Shown here one piece after another: positions 44,715-53,686 of a DNA stretch of 63,911 bases. The DNA comes from Candidatus Crickella merdequi (lineage in GTDB: Bacteria; Bacillota; Clostridia; Peptostreptococcales; Anaerovoracaceae). Below the pieces are notes generated by a model, which was not told the DNA's origin, did not search any database, and saw only the letters and a list, made by a program, of their open reading frames with translations. The stretch covers positions 1 through 63,911 of the forward strand of contig JAGHUT010000008.1 of the NCBI GenBank assembly GCA_018064645.1. Direction: 5' to 3'. Numbering within the stretch: position 1 is the first letter of the stretch; the number at the start of each line of letters is the position of its first letter. Position numbers and translations under genes: made by a program.

Positions 44715-45887
44715 TTAAATTCTAGCTACGCCTGACTGTCTTGCAGCCTCTGCTACAGCCTCTGCAATAGCATCCTTGAGGCGTGGGTCGAATGGCTTTG
44801 GCAGGATGTAATCTGCTGTAAGCTCCTCGTCGCTGATGAGACCGGCGATTGCGTAAGCAGCAGCGATTTTCATCTCATCATTAATGTCGCGCGCTCTTAC
44901 ATCGAGAGTTCCTCTGAAGATTCCAGGGAATGCGATTACGTTGTTAACCTGGTTAGGATAATCTGATCTTCCTGTTGAAACTACAGCAGCACCTGCAGCC
45001 TTTGCCTCATCTGGGAAAATCTCCGGTGTTGGATTAGCGCAAGCGAAGATGATTGGGTCCTTAGCCATTGACTTAACCATATCCTGTGTAACAAGTCCAG
45101 GAGCTGATACTCCGATGAATACGTCAGCGCCCTTGATTACATCCTCAAGTGTGCCTGCAACCTTGTCAGTGTTTGTAATCGCTGCAATCTCCTTCTTTGC
45201 ATCGTTGAGTCCTTCTCTACCCTCGTAGATAGCACCCTTACGGTCGCACATGATAACATTCTTAAGACCCATGCTGATGAGGAGTTTGATGATAGCAGTT
45301 CCCGCAGCTCCAGCACCAGAAGTAACAATCTTGATATCTTCAAGTTTCTTGCCTACCAGCTTAAGAGCATTAATAAGACCTGCCATTGTGATTACAGCTG
45401 TTCCATGCTGATCATCATGGAAAATCGGAATATCACACTTCTCCTTCAGCTTGTTCTCGATTTCGAAACATCTTGGTGCTGAGATATCCTCCAGGTTAAC
45501 TCCACCAAATGATCCCTGAATGAGTGCAATTGTGTTAACGATATCGTCAACGTCCTTGCTTGCAACACAGAGAGGGAATGCATCAACATCACCGAACTCC
45601 TTGAAAAGCACGCACTTTCCTTCCATTACCGGCATTCCTGCCTCTGGACCGATATCACCAAGACCAAGAACTGCTGTACCATCAGTTACTACTGCTACCA
45701 TGTTCCATCTTCTTGTGAGCTCATAACTCTTAGCCGGGTCCTTCTGAATCTCGAGACAAGGCTGTGCAACACCTGGTGTATAAGCCAGTGAAAGCGCAAC
45801 ATCATCCTTAACCGGTACTCTTGAAATTACTTCAAGCTTACCGTTGAGTTTCTCGTGCATTTTGAGTGATTCCTTAGCGTAATCCAT
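44715..45887 (-). CDS. NAD(P)-dependent malic enzyme
   Basis: It decarboxylates malate to pyruvate. The ATG at 45887 has AAGGAG upstream, giving 390 aa. Malic-enzyme motifs: LAYTPGVAQPCLEI near residue 32, VVTDGTAVLGLGDIGPEAGMPVMEGK split over 65-92, FHDDQHGTA near 138 and the NAD(P) fold TSGAGAAGTA near 170. It follows fumarase by 37 bases, and the two may link fumarate, malate and pyruvate. Confidence 0.93.
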   Translation of the reverse strand: MDYAKESLKMHEKLNGKLEVISRVPVKDDVALSLAYTPGVAQPCLEIQKDPAKSYELTRRWNMVAVVTDGTAVLGLGDIGPEAGMPVMEGKCVLFKEFGDVDAFPLCVASKDVDDIVNTIALIQGSFGGVNLEDISAPRCFEIENKLKEKCDIPIFHDDQHGTAVITMAGLINALKLVGKKLEDIKIVTSGAGAAGTAIIKLLISMGLKNVIMCDRKGAIYEGREGLNDAKKEIAAITNTDKVAGTLEDVIKGADVFIGVSAPGLVTQDMVKSMAKDPIIFACANPTPEIFPDEAKAAGAAVVSTGRSDYPNQVNNVIAFPGIFRGTLDVRARDINDEMKIAAAYAIAGLISDEELTADYILPKPFDPRLKDAIAEAVAEAARQSGVARI

Positions 45888-45924
45888 TATTGTTCTCCTT
45901 ATACATATAATCCCTTTATTTATC

Positions 45925-47289
45925 TTAAACCATCTTCGCAGGGTCAACTGCAAGATCGAATTCTTCCTCTGTCATAAGCTCAAGTTTGAGAACAGCTTCC
46001 TTAAGAAGGAGTCCTTCCTCATGAGCAAGTCTTGCAGCCCTGGCAGCATTCTCATAGCCGATTGATGGGCTGAGACATGTTACCAGCATCAGTGAACGAT
46101 CAAGAATGTCCTCCATTGCTGCTCTGTTAGCCTTGATGCCTGATACGCATCTTAAGTTGAATGATCTCAGTGAATCCGCAAGGAGTCTAACTGAGTGCAG
46201 ATAGTTTCTGATTATAACAGGCATGAATACGTTCAACTCAAAATTACCCTGTGATGCAGCAATTCCGATTGTTGCATCGTTACCCATTACCTGAACAGCA
46301 ACCATTGTCGCAGACTCGCACTGTGTAGGGTTAACCTTGCCAGGCATGATTGATGAGCCCGGCTCATTCTCAGGAATTGTGATCTCGCCGATTCCGCATC
46401 TTGGACCGCTTGCAAGCCATCTGATGTCGTTAGCCATCTTCATGTAGTCAGCAGCGAGAGCCTTGATTGCTCCGTGTGAGTAAACAAGTGCATCCTTTGA
46501 AGTAAGTGAATGGAACTTGTTAGGGTCGGTAACGAAAGGCTTGCCTGTAAGTTCTGCGATTACTGATGCTACCTTCTCATCAAAACCTTCAGGAGCGTTA
46601 AGTCCTGTACCAACAGCTGTTCCACCGAGAGCAAGCTCATAAAGTCCTGAAAGTGACTGCTTAATGAACTCAAGAGAATGCTCCATAGAGCTTCTCCATC
46701 CTGAAATCTCCTGTGAGAATCTAACTGGTGTAGCGTCCTGCAGGTGAGTTCTTCCAATCTTAATTATATCTTCATTCTCTGCCTCGAGCTTCTTTAATGT
46801 CTCAATCATCTCCTCGATTGCAGGAATCAGGTTGTCAGTAACTGCTGTAACAGCTGCGATGTGCATTGCTGTCGGGAATGTGTCGTTGGAACTCTGTGAC
46901 ATATTCACCTTGTCGTTAGGGTGAAGAAGTTCCTTCTTAGCCAGCGCATTGCCGATTCCGGAAACAACTTCGTTCATGTTCATGTTTGACTGTGTACCGC
47001 TTCCAGTCTGCCATACAGAAAGCGGGAACTCCTGATCAAACTTGCCCTCAAGGATTGCATCGCACACCAGTCCGATTACCTTGCAGCACTCATCATCAAG
47101 CTTTCCGAAGCTGTTATTGGTGATAGCAGCTGCTTTCTTCAGAACTGCAAAAGCTCTGATAATCTCCTTTGGCATCTTATCATCACCAATAGGGAAGTTC
47201 TCAAGACTTCTCTGTGTCTGCGCACCCCAGAATCTGTTAGCCGGTACGAGCATCTCTCCTAGTGAATCATGTTCCTTACGAAATTCCAT
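45925..47289 (-). CDS. fumC: Fumarate hydratase class II
   Basis: It interconverts fumarate and malate without an iron-sulfur cluster. The 454-aa protein has the superfamily signature GSSIMPGKVNPTQCE near residue 310 with the catalytic serine loop, TGSGTQSNMNMNEV near 95 and GRTHLQDATPV near 175. The order fumC-malic enzyme suggests the anaplerotic or malate branch. A good promoter is seen upstream. Confidence 0.96.
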   Translation of the reverse strand: MEFRKEHDSLGEMLVPANRFWGAQTQRSLENFPIGDDKMPKEIIRAFAVLKKAAAITNNSFGKLDDECCKVIGLVCDAILEGKFDQEFPLSVWQTGSGTQSNMNMNEVVSGIGNALAKKELLHPNDKVNMSQSSNDTFPTAMHIAAVTAVTDNLIPAIEEMIETLKKLEAENEDIIKIGRTHLQDATPVRFSQEISGWRSSMEHSLEFIKQSLSGLYELALGGTAVGTGLNAPEGFDEKVASVIAELTGKPFVTDPNKFHSLTSKDALVYSHGAIKALAADYMKMANDIRWLASGPRCGIGEITIPENEPGSSIMPGKVNPTQCESATMVAVQVMGNDATIGIAASQGNFELNVFMPVIIRNYLHSVRLLADSLRSFNLRCVSGIKANRAAMEDILDRSLMLVTCLSPSIGYENAARAARLAHEEGLLLKEAVLKLELMTEEEFDLAVDPAKMV

Positions 47290-47331
47290 TATCTAAACCT
47301 TCCTTTGTTAATCACAAAAATAGCCTTATAT

Positions 47332-47359
47332 ATTATATTACTAATTCTCCTAAAGTCAA
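47332..47359 (-). promoter_or_regulatory. Promoter of fumC-malic enzyme
   Basis: On the minus strand TTGACT (47354-47359) and TATAAT (47332-47337) with a 16-base spacer, about 40 bases before the fumC ATG. Confidence 0.7.
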
Positions 47360-47398
47360 AGGAATGAGCCCCTTTCGACACTGTTCAAATGAAAAAAC

Positions 47399-47420
47399 AA
47401 GCCCGTTCAGGGCTTTTTTC
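47399..47420. terminator. Terminator-like hairpin between rubrerythrin and fumC
   Basis: AAGCCC and GGGCTT around GTTCA, with A and T runs on both sides. It is a second barrier after the rubrerythrin terminator. Confidence 0.65.
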
Positions 47421-47469
47421 CGAACACCCCGCAGGCTTTGCCCCTATTCGTTCGGTTTTACTCTGCCGA

Positions 47470-47503
47470 GAAAAAAAGAGTCACCGCATCGGCGATGACT
47501 CCT
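47470..47503 (-). terminator. Intrinsic terminator after reverse rubrerythrin
   Basis: GAGTCA and TGACTC with an inner CGC/GCG pair form the stem; on the minus strand seven T follow. It closes the gene ending at 47531. Confidence 0.8.
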
Positions 47504-47530
47504 TATATTAATCATTATAGCAGGATAAGA

Positions 47531-48073
47531 TTAGCCGAAGTATCTTTTCAGGAGACCAGCAAAAGCCTTACCGTGTCTAGCCTCATCTCTTGCCATCTCG
47601 TGTACTGTATCGTGAATAGCATCAAGATTCTGCTGCTTTGCAAGTGTAGCAAGCTCTACCTTACCAGCTGTTGCGCCGTTCTCAGCGTCAACTCTGAGCT
47701 CGAGGTTCTTCTTTGTTGAGTCTGTTACTACCTCTCCGAGGAGCTCTGCAAACTTTGCTGCGTGCTCTGCCTCTTCCCAGGCTGCCTTCTCGTAGTACAT
47801 TCCAACTTCTGGGTATCCCTCTCTGTGAGCAACTCTTGCCATTGCAAGGTACATTCCTACCTCTGTGCACTCGCCCTCGAAGTTAGCTCTGAGCATCTCC
47901 ATGATCTGCTCGTCGCAGCCCTGAGCAACGCCAACAACATGCTCTGCTGCCCATGTCATCTCGCCCTCAACCTTATTGAACTTCTCTGCTGGAACCTTAC
48001 ATACAGGGCAAGCCTCTGGAGCTGTCTCTCCCTCATGAACATAACCGCATACGCTGCAAACCCACTTTGCCAT
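47531..48073 (-). CDS. Reverse rubrerythrin (NADH peroxidase-type)
   Basis: It reduces hydrogen peroxide (and O2 indirectly) in anaerobes. The 180-aa protein starts with a rubredoxin domain (C6, C9, C22, C25) and continues with a four-helix diiron domain carrying the Glu/His pattern [22 protein letters not shown] and [12 protein letters not shown]. The rubredoxin-first order is the reversed form found in clostridia. It follows the PerR-like gene by 50 bases, so both respond to the same promoter. Confidence 0.93.
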   Translation of the reverse strand: MAKWVCSVCGYVHEGETAPEACPVCKVPAEKFNKVEGEMTWAAEHVVGVAQGCDEQIMEMLRANFEGECTEVGMYLAMARVAHREGYPEVGMYYEKAAWEEAEHAAKFAELLGEVVTDSTKKNLELRVDAENGATAGKVELATLAKQQNLDAIHDTVHEMARDEARHGKAFAGLLKRYFG

Positions 48074-48123
48074 AATTTAGTCCTCCTTAAAAATATTAAT
48101 ACTTATATTTATTATCTTAATTA

Positions 48124-48513
48124 TTAAATTTCGTTACGAATGCTTTGACAGCAATCGGAACATACACCGTAGAAATTAGATGAGCAGCCTTCAACTCCGT
48201 GAATTCCGGCTCTTCTTCCTATCTCAAGAATGTCACTGTTGTCACAATCAAGATCTATAACACTTCCGCAGCTTCTGCAGAAGAAGTGTGAATGAGGATG
48301 AGTATTGGCATCATATCTTGTTGCACCATCTGTTGTTATGGCTACAACCTCTCCCCACTCCTCAAGCTGCTTGAGATTGCGATATACTGTAGCAATACTG
48401 AGATTAGGAATAGTCTCCTTCAACTCTGAGTACAATGTCTCAGCAGTTGGATGATCATATCTGCATGAAAGCTGATTCTTGATAGCTTCTCGCTGTCTGC
48501 TGAACTTTGTCAT
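48124..48513 (-). CDS. perR: Fur-family peroxide regulator (PerR-like)
   Basis: From the ATG at 48513 (GGAGGGGG upstream) it is 129 aa. An N-terminal winged helix (TVYRNLKQLEEWGEV) is followed by a metal domain with HPHSHFFC and two zinc CxxC pairs (CRSC, CSDC). Fur, Zur and PerR are hard to separate by sequence; the cotranscribed rubrerythrin makes PerR most likely. A palindromic Fur/PerR-type site overlaps the start of transcription, suggesting autoregulation. Confidence 0.85.
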   Translation of the reverse strand: MTKFSRQREAIKNQLSCRYDHPTAETLYSELKETIPNLSIATVYRNLKQLEEWGEVVAITTDGATRYDANTHPHSHFFCRSCGSVIDLDCDNSDILEIGRRAGIHGVEGCSSNFYGVCSDCCQSIRNEI

Positions 48514-48529
48514 TGCCCCCTCCTTGACC

Positions 48530-48586
48530 AATAATGATAATGATTATCGTTATTGATATAATAACGCATGTTATATTGATTGTCAA
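48530..48586 (-). promoter_or_regulatory. perR-rubrerythrin promoter and Fur/PerR operator
   Basis: On the minus strand TTGACA (48581-48586) and TATTAT (48558-48563) have a 17-base spacer. Immediately downstream, 48530-48554 is a near-perfect inverted repeat based on GATAATCATTATC, the Fur/PerR box pattern. Metal-bound repressor would block initiation of its own transcript. Confidence 0.8.
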
Positions 48587-48686
48587 CCATTTTTATGATA
48601 TTTTTTATTTGTAACGAAGACACCCCGTGCGTTCAATATGGTTCGCACTTCTATCAGATATTTTTACATATAATATGGAGGATATT

Positions 48687-48923
48687 ATGGCTAAGAGTAA
48701 AGGTACACCAAGCATTGGCAAGTCAATGACTCCAGGTCTTGGCGGAGCAGTTCTGAGAATGATCGCTATCGGTCTTACTGGTGGAATCGCACTTATCGCA
48801 GGTGCTAACAAGGCTGGCGAGAAGATTGAAGAGTATGAGACAAAGCACGCTGTCAGCGAAGCTGAAGCAATCAAGAACTTCGATATTCCACTTGAAGAGA
48901 TCGAACACTACGAAGATAAGTAG
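48687..48923 (+). CDS. Small protein with a hydrophobic segment
   Basis: The ATG at 48687 has GGAGG five bases upstream and gives 78 aa. The N-terminus is basic, residues about 19-40 are hydrophobic and Gly-rich (possible membrane helix), and the C-terminal half is acidic and helical. It is followed after 12 bases by the DUF5684-like membrane protein, so they are probably cotranscribed. No family recognised. Confidence 0.7.
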   Translation: MAKSKGTPSIGKSMTPGLGGAVLRMIAIGLTGGIALIAGANKAGEKIEEYETKHAVSEAEAIKNFDIPLEEIEHYEDK

Positions 48924-48935
48924 GAGGAATAAGTA

Positions 48936-49475
48936 ATGAGTTCTGTAATGAACTATGTAGGAAACTATTATAACGAAGCTATGCAGGCACAGGAGAACAG
49001 TCTGACAGTAATGCTGGAGTTTATCCTGTATATTCTTCTTATGATTGCCTGCTGGAAGATATTTACAAAAGCAGGAGAGCCAGGATGGACTGCACTTATT
49101 CCATTCTATAACCTCTATAAGCTTTTCAAGATTACGATGGGCAATGGATTCTTTGTAATTCTATGTTTTCTTCCATTTTTCAACTTTCTTGCACTTATTC
49201 TTCTGGGAATCAACACTGCAAGAGCATTTAACAGGCCACCGCTCTTCGCTCTCGGACTTATATTACTGCCGTCGGTTTTCCTGATCATTCTTGGATTCTC
49301 CAACGCCCAGTATGTCGGACCTGGTGGATTCGGTGATTACAGACCAGACGAAGATTACAGAGAGAATGCTGTCGATTTCAGGAAGTATATGGATCCTACC
49401 CCTAACAGCAACGATGTATGGGAAGATGCAACAGAAGTGCAGACAGTAGATTTCGAAGTAGAGGAAGATAACTAA
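48936..49475 (+). CDS. DUF5684-like membrane protein
   Basis: The 179-aa protein has a helix at about 24-43, then the family-like GEPGWTALIPFYNLYKLFKI stretch near 47, and two or three further transmembrane helices (about 70-115). The soluble acidic tail (120-179) is rich in Asp and Glu. Function unknown. It shares a transcript with the small upstream protein and ends at a strong terminator. Confidence 0.78.
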   Translation: MSSVMNYVGNYYNEAMQAQENSLTVMLEFILYILLMIACWKIFTKAGEPGWTALIPFYNLYKLFKITMGNGFFVILCFLPFFNFLALILLGINTARAFNRPPLFALGLILLPSVFLIILGFSNAQYVGPGGFGDYRPDEDYRENAVDFRKYMDPTPNSNDVWEDATEVQTVDFEVEEDN

Positions 49476-49485
49476 CGATTAATGA

Positions 49486-49517
49486 CAAAACCGCTTCCAG
49501 TGGAAGCGGTTTTTTTC
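49486..49517. terminator. Bidirectional terminator between convergent genes
   Basis: AAACCGCTTCC and GGAAGCGGTTT pair around a short loop, with T-runs on both strands. It serves the genes ending at 49475 and 49521. Confidence 0.9.
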
Positions 49518-49520
49518 TTG

Positions 49521-50819
49521 CTATATTACCAGAATATCGTCAAGGATTCTTTCAATGTCCTTGAACTTCTTTATCTTAGGATCTCTAATCAGGTCTCCCC
49601 TTACAATTACCATCTTAAGCTGACCAAGTGTGTTCATATTCTCAAGAGGATTATCATAGGTTACTATCATATCAGCGCACTTGCCTTCTTCAATGGAACC
49701 TGTTAGTTCATCGATATTAGCAATTCTTGCGTTGCCGAGTGTTGCGTGATAAAGTGCCTGCTTTGGTGTTACGCCAACGTATTTGACCATACATACAAGC
49801 TCTCTCCAGAAGCTGTACTGCGGCGAGAACGGACAACCGGCGTCTGTGCCAAGTCCTACAGGAATGCCTTCCTTGAGGCAGGTCTTTGCGCAGTTGATTA
49901 CTCCCTCCATAACGATATCGCCATTTGCAACATCCTTGTCAGAAGCCGCGGTGAACTCTCTGTCTACCTTTGAGAAATACTGTGTCGGCAGAATCGTCTG
50001 AATGTGTGAAGCACCATGAATCTTAAACAATTCAACAGCCTCTTCATCAAGGGTTGCTCCGTGCTCGATGGTATCAACTCCACCTCTAAGCGCAACCTTA
50101 ACGCCCTCAAGGCTCTCAACATGAGCTGCTACAGGAAGACCCAGCTTGTGAGCCTGGTCGCATGCAGCATTGACATACTCCTGAGGCATCTTTACAATGC
50201 CAGGACTTCCTATCTCCTCTGCATCAAGAACTCCACCTGTAATCATCAGCTTAATAAGATCAGGACTATCCTTTGCAATGAGACGAACATATTCTGCAGC
50301 CTCATCAGGGCTTGTCGCCTCATAAGCAAGTGAACCTGCCATGTGTCCACCTGGAACCGATACTGCCATATTTGATGCAAGAATTCTTGGACCGAGAACT
50401 TTGCCTGCCTCAATTCTGCTTCTCAGAGCTGTATCGTAACTTCTTATGCCTCCAACTGAACGCTCAGTTGTAACTCCGCTAAGAAGGGCCTGAAGGGCAA
50501 ACTTGTTATACATCCTGTGTCCATATGCACGAGTAATCGGATTTGACATCATGAGCTTAACGACCTTCTTTGTGTCAGATGTCTCTTTAGAAATCTTGCC
50601 GCTTCCCGGAATGTGAACATGCATGTTGATAAGGCCGGGCATAATATAGCCTCCGCCAAGATTAACAATCTCACAATCTCGAAGTTCATAGGCATCTATT
50701 TCGTCTTTAGGCGCGATGCGGACAATCCTGTCGCAGTCGGTAATAATTACCATTCCCGCCTTAGGTTCCATATTCTCTGTTCCATCGAGGATAATACCGT
50801 TTAAGTAAGCCTTTCTCAT
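49521..50819 (-). CDS. Amidohydrolase-family metal-dependent hydrolase
   Basis: The 432-aa protein has the amidohydrolase TIM barrel: N-terminal MPGLINMHVHIPG with the HxH pair near residue 67, metal ligand or lysine region LIKLMITGG near 188, AAHVES and EHGA near 228-250, and the Asp in GTDAGCPF near 328. The C-terminal GSIEEGKCADMIV motif is typical. The closest kinds are imidazolonepropionase-like or Xaa-Pro dipeptidase-like hydrolases; the substrate is unknown. It is followed upstream in the transcript by a nitrilase-family gene. Confidence 0.88.
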   Translation of the reverse strand: MRKAYLNGIILDGTENMEPKAGMVIITDCDRIVRIAPKDEIDAYELRDCEIVNLGGGYIMPGLINMHVHIPGSGKISKETSDTKKVVKLMMSNPITRAYGHRMYNKFALQALLSGVTTERSVGGIRSYDTALRSRIEAGKVLGPRILASNMAVSVPGGHMAGSLAYEATSPDEAAEYVRLIAKDSPDLIKLMITGGVLDAEEIGSPGIVKMPQEYVNAACDQAHKLGLPVAAHVESLEGVKVALRGGVDTIEHGATLDEEAVELFKIHGASHIQTILPTQYFSKVDREFTAASDKDVANGDIVMEGVINCAKTCLKEGIPVGLGTDAGCPFSPQYSFWRELVCMVKYVGVTPKQALYHATLGNARIANIDELTGSIEEGKCADMIVTYDNPLENMNTLGQLKMVIVRGDLIRDPKIKKFKDIERILDDILVI

Positions 50820-50838
50820 GGTTCACCTTCCTTGATTG

Positions 50839-51666
50839 TTACTTCATCTTTACATCGTAGATGTCTGTCCTTCTCGCAACAAGCAGTGGAAGCTTGCCTC
50901 TGATCTTATCTACATAGTCAAGATTAAGTGTTGCAACTGCAATGCCTTCTTTTTCATCCATCTGAGTAACTATATCTCCCCATGGGTCAACGATGATTGA
51001 ATGTCCCCATGAAGTGTATCCAGCCTCAGGATCTCTTGCTGGTGCTGTTCCTATCATATATACCTGATTCTCGATAGCTCTCTGTCTGAAACCCAGTTCC
51101 CAGTGTGAAGGACCTGTTGTCATATTGAATGCACCAGGGTTAAGAATCACTTTAGCTCCATTGAGCGAAAGCATTCTTGAGCTCTCAGGGAACCTGATAT
51201 CGAAGCAGATATTTGTTCCTATCTGGCAGAACTCTGTATCAAATACCTGGAAAGTGTCTCCTGCAGTCAGTGTATCTGATTCCTTGAAAACAACCTGTCC
51301 ATGTGCGTAAATATCGAAGAGATGCACTTTGCGGTGCTTGCCGATCATATTACCTTCTCTGTCGAAAGTATATGAGGTGTTATACACATGTCCCTCATCA
51401 TCAACCTCAGGTACAGAACCTGCGGAAAGATATATCTTATGCTTTGCAGCAAGCGCAGAAAGTGTCTGCCACAGTTCTCCACCTTCTTTCTCTGCATACT
51501 TTGGAAAAAGTTCTGTCTGATACGGACAGCTCCACATTTCCGGAAGTGTAACAAGATCCGCAGAGTTTACTTCCTCTCTGTCAAGAAGTGCTGCCAGCTG
51601 CTCAATATTCTTCTGAACATCATCGTAAACCTTAACCTGAAGCATAGCTACTTTTAATTCTTTCAT
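50839..51666 (-). CDS. Carbon-nitrogen hydrolase (nitrilase/omega-amidase-like)
   Basis: The 275-aa nitrilase-superfamily enzyme has the Glu-Lys-Cys triad E43 (LPEMW), K113 (HRKVHLFD) and C154 (NICFDIRFPE). The motif around K113 and C154 resembles omega-amidases (Nit2). It would hydrolyse small amides such as alpha-ketoglutaramate; this is an inference from motif similarity. It lies 19 bases before the amidohydrolase gene and 12 bases after the DMT transporter gene. Confidence 0.88.
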   Translation of the reverse strand: MKELKVAMLQVKVYDDVQKNIEQLAALLDREEVNSADLVTLPEMWSCPYQTELFPKYAEKEGGELWQTLSALAAKHKIYLSAGSVPEVDDEGHVYNTSYTFDREGNMIGKHRKVHLFDIYAHGQVVFKESDTLTAGDTFQVFDTEFCQIGTNICFDIRFPESSRMLSLNGAKVILNPGAFNMTTGPSHWELGFRQRAIENQVYMIGTAPARDPEAGYTSWGHSIIVDPWGDIVTQMDEKEGIAVATLNLDYVDKIRGKLPLLVARRTDIYDVKMK

Positions 51667-51678
51667 CTCTAACCCTCC

Positions 51679-52617
51679 TTACAGAAAAGTAACAAGAACA
51701 ATTCCGACAATCATAATGAGAACGCCCGCAACCTTCGCCATAGTAACAGGCTTTTTCTCAATACCAAGGAATCCTACTGCATCAATAACAATACCACCAA
51801 AGGTCTGACCTACTACATTAAGAATAACCGACAGACCCGTTCCAATAACTCTTGCAATAACAACATTGCCTCCGACAATCAGAAGGGAAAACAATCCTCC
51901 TGTAAACATCCACCATTTACCCTTGATGTCTGGGCCTTCAACAAAAACAGCACTTCTGCCCCCTTTAAAAATATAAAGAATGCAAATTACTACAACTACA
52001 CCCATGAATCCAAAGACCATTGATATGAGAGTAGCAGTAAAGCTGTCCCCTATAACATTACCGAGCGCCCCGTTAACTGCAATCTGCAGACCGCAGAAGA
52101 CTCCAGCGGCAAGAGCTGTAAATCTATAGAACCAGATTCCTCCGGTCTTCTTCTCAGTCCTCGCTTCGCCATTTCTGTTAGCTAGAGATACCATGACAGT
52201 TCCACCAAGAACAAGTGCAGAACCAAGGAATCTCCACAATGTCAGATGAATAACCTCCTGATAGAACCAGCCGAAATTATCAACCGCAAGGCCGATTATA
52301 ATCTGTCCCAGAACGAGCATTACCATTGTCTCAATGCTTCCAAGCTTAGGCAGACTTGTAATACTGAGAATTACAATGAAAGTTCCGCAAAGTCCACCTG
52401 TCCAGATCCATAACGGCTCTTTAATGAGAATATCAAAAGGTATGTGAATACCTCCCATAAAGAGCATCATGATTATCGAAGCACCGACTGCACCAACCAG
52501 AAAAGTAGTTGCCGATGAAAGATACGTAGATTTAAGGTTCTCTCCAAGCTTCGTATTAATGCTTGTCTGCATCGGCATTCCTACGCCGCAGATAAGTCCC
52601 AATATTATAGAAAACAC
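51679..52617 (-). CDS. DMT-superfamily transporter (YdcZ/DUF606-like)
   Basis: The 312-aa polytopic protein has about ten transmembrane helices in two homologous halves (residues 1-140 and 165-312), each with a G-x-Q-T/I-x-x-N-x-x-L-G-like segment. This is the DUF606/YdcZ pattern. The substrate is unknown. The start codon is GTG at 52615-52617, overlapping the CDF stop by one base (TAGTG), with GGAGG upstream. Confidence 0.85.
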   Translation of the reverse strand: MFSIILGLICGVGMPMQTSINTKLGENLKSTYLSSATTFLVGAVGASIIMMLFMGGIHIPFDILIKEPLWIWTGGLCGTFIVILSITSLPKLGSIETMVMLVLGQIIIGLAVDNFGWFYQEVIHLTLWRFLGSALVLGGTVMVSLANRNGEARTEKKTGGIWFYRFTALAAGVFCGLQIAVNGALGNVIGDSFTATLISMVFGFMGVVVVICILYIFKGGRSAVFVEGPDIKGKWWMFTGGLFSLLIVGGNVVIARVIGTGLSVILNVVGQTFGGIVIDAVGFLGIEKKPVTMAKVAGVLIMIVGIVLVTFL

Positions 52618-53546
52618 TATCTCTCCTCCTCCAATGGATTAACATGTACCATTATATGTTTAACTGATGCAAAATCACCCTCGATTGCATCGTGAACGCG
52701 TTCTGCTATTGCGTGCCCCTCCACAAGTGAAAGATTGCCATCAGCAGCAATATCTACATCTATATATATCTTATTACCGAAAACTCTTGTTCTAAGATGG
52801 TCTACGCCTTTTACTCCGTCCTGTTTCTCAATACATTCTTTGAGTTCCGCAAAAGTCTTCTCATCTACAGCTTTGTCAACCATTTGCTCAATAGCACCTT
52901 TAAAGATGCTGTAAGCCGCTCTGATAATGAACAAACAGATTACTACGCTGGCTATTGGGTCAAGAACAGGATAGCCAAGTCTGGCCCCTGCTATTCCAAT
53001 AAGAGCACCAATTGATGAAAGTGCATCACTTCTGTGATCCCATGCACTGGCACGTAGAGACTCTGATCTGATTCGTCTTGCGTAATGGACAGTATAGTGA
53101 TACATCGCTTCCTTTGTAACAATAGAAACTCCTGCGGCTATAAGGGCTATCCGACCAGGTACTCTTATTCCGCTGATGCTGCCACCGACTATTGTCCGGA
53201 TTGCTTCTATTCCAATCATAAGACCGGTGTATAGAAGAATGATTGCAAGAACGAGCGCTGCAACACATTCGTATCTTTCGTGACCGTAAGGATGATCCTC
53301 GTCAGCCTCCTTGCGAGATATCTTAACACCAGCAATTACAATTATGCTGGCGATTACATCGGATGCCGAATGAATAGCATCTGAAAGCATTGCACTGGAA
53401 TGTCCGATTATTCCGGCAACCGCCTTAAAAACAGTCAGCATAACATTGCCGACGATACCTACTATAGATACCATCGTCGCCACACGTTCAAATTCTCTGT
53501 CAATTTCAGACTGAGGCGATTCAAGATTCTTTGCTATGTTTACCAC
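52617..53546 (-). CDS. Cation diffusion facilitator transporter
   Basis: It exports divalent cations (zinc, iron, manganese) by proton exchange. A GTG at 53546 with AAAGGGG upstream is preferred, giving 309 aa. The metal sites are SDAIHSASD near residue 53 and DHRSDALSS near 170. Six transmembrane helices precede a cytoplasmic C-terminal domain (about 215-309). It is the first gene of the unit with the DMT transporter, nitrilase and amidohydrolase. Confidence 0.9.
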   Translation of the reverse strand: MVNIAKNLESPQSEIDREFERVATMVSIVGIVGNVMLTVFKAVAGIIGHSSAMLSDAIHSASDVIASIIVIAGVKISRKEADEDHPYGHERYECVAALVLAIILLYTGLMIGIEAIRTIVGGSISGIRVPGRIALIAAGVSIVTKEAMYHYTVHYARRIRSESLRASAWDHRSDALSSIGALIGIAGARLGYPVLDPIASVVICLFIIRAAYSIFKGAIEQMVDKAVDEKTFAELKECIEKQDGVKGVDHLRTRVFGNKIYIDVDIAADGNLSLVEGHAIAERVHDAIEGDFASVKHIMVHVNPLEEER

Positions 53547-53617
53547 TGTCTTCCCCTTTCGAATGATGTGCAATATCAAATAATTATATCACAACTATTG
53601 CATCAGCCTTCGCAAAA

Positions 53618-53650
53618 AAATAAAAGGAGCAGCTTTCGCTGCTCCTTTAT
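53618..53650 (-). terminator. Intrinsic terminator after tsf
   Basis: AAAGGAGCAGC and GCTGCTCCTTT (53623-53648) pair around TTTC. The minus strand reads into a T-rich stretch. Confidence 0.92.
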
Positions 53651-53686
53651 TCAGTAAGGTTTCGTTACAGTTATCTGTATCTCGGA

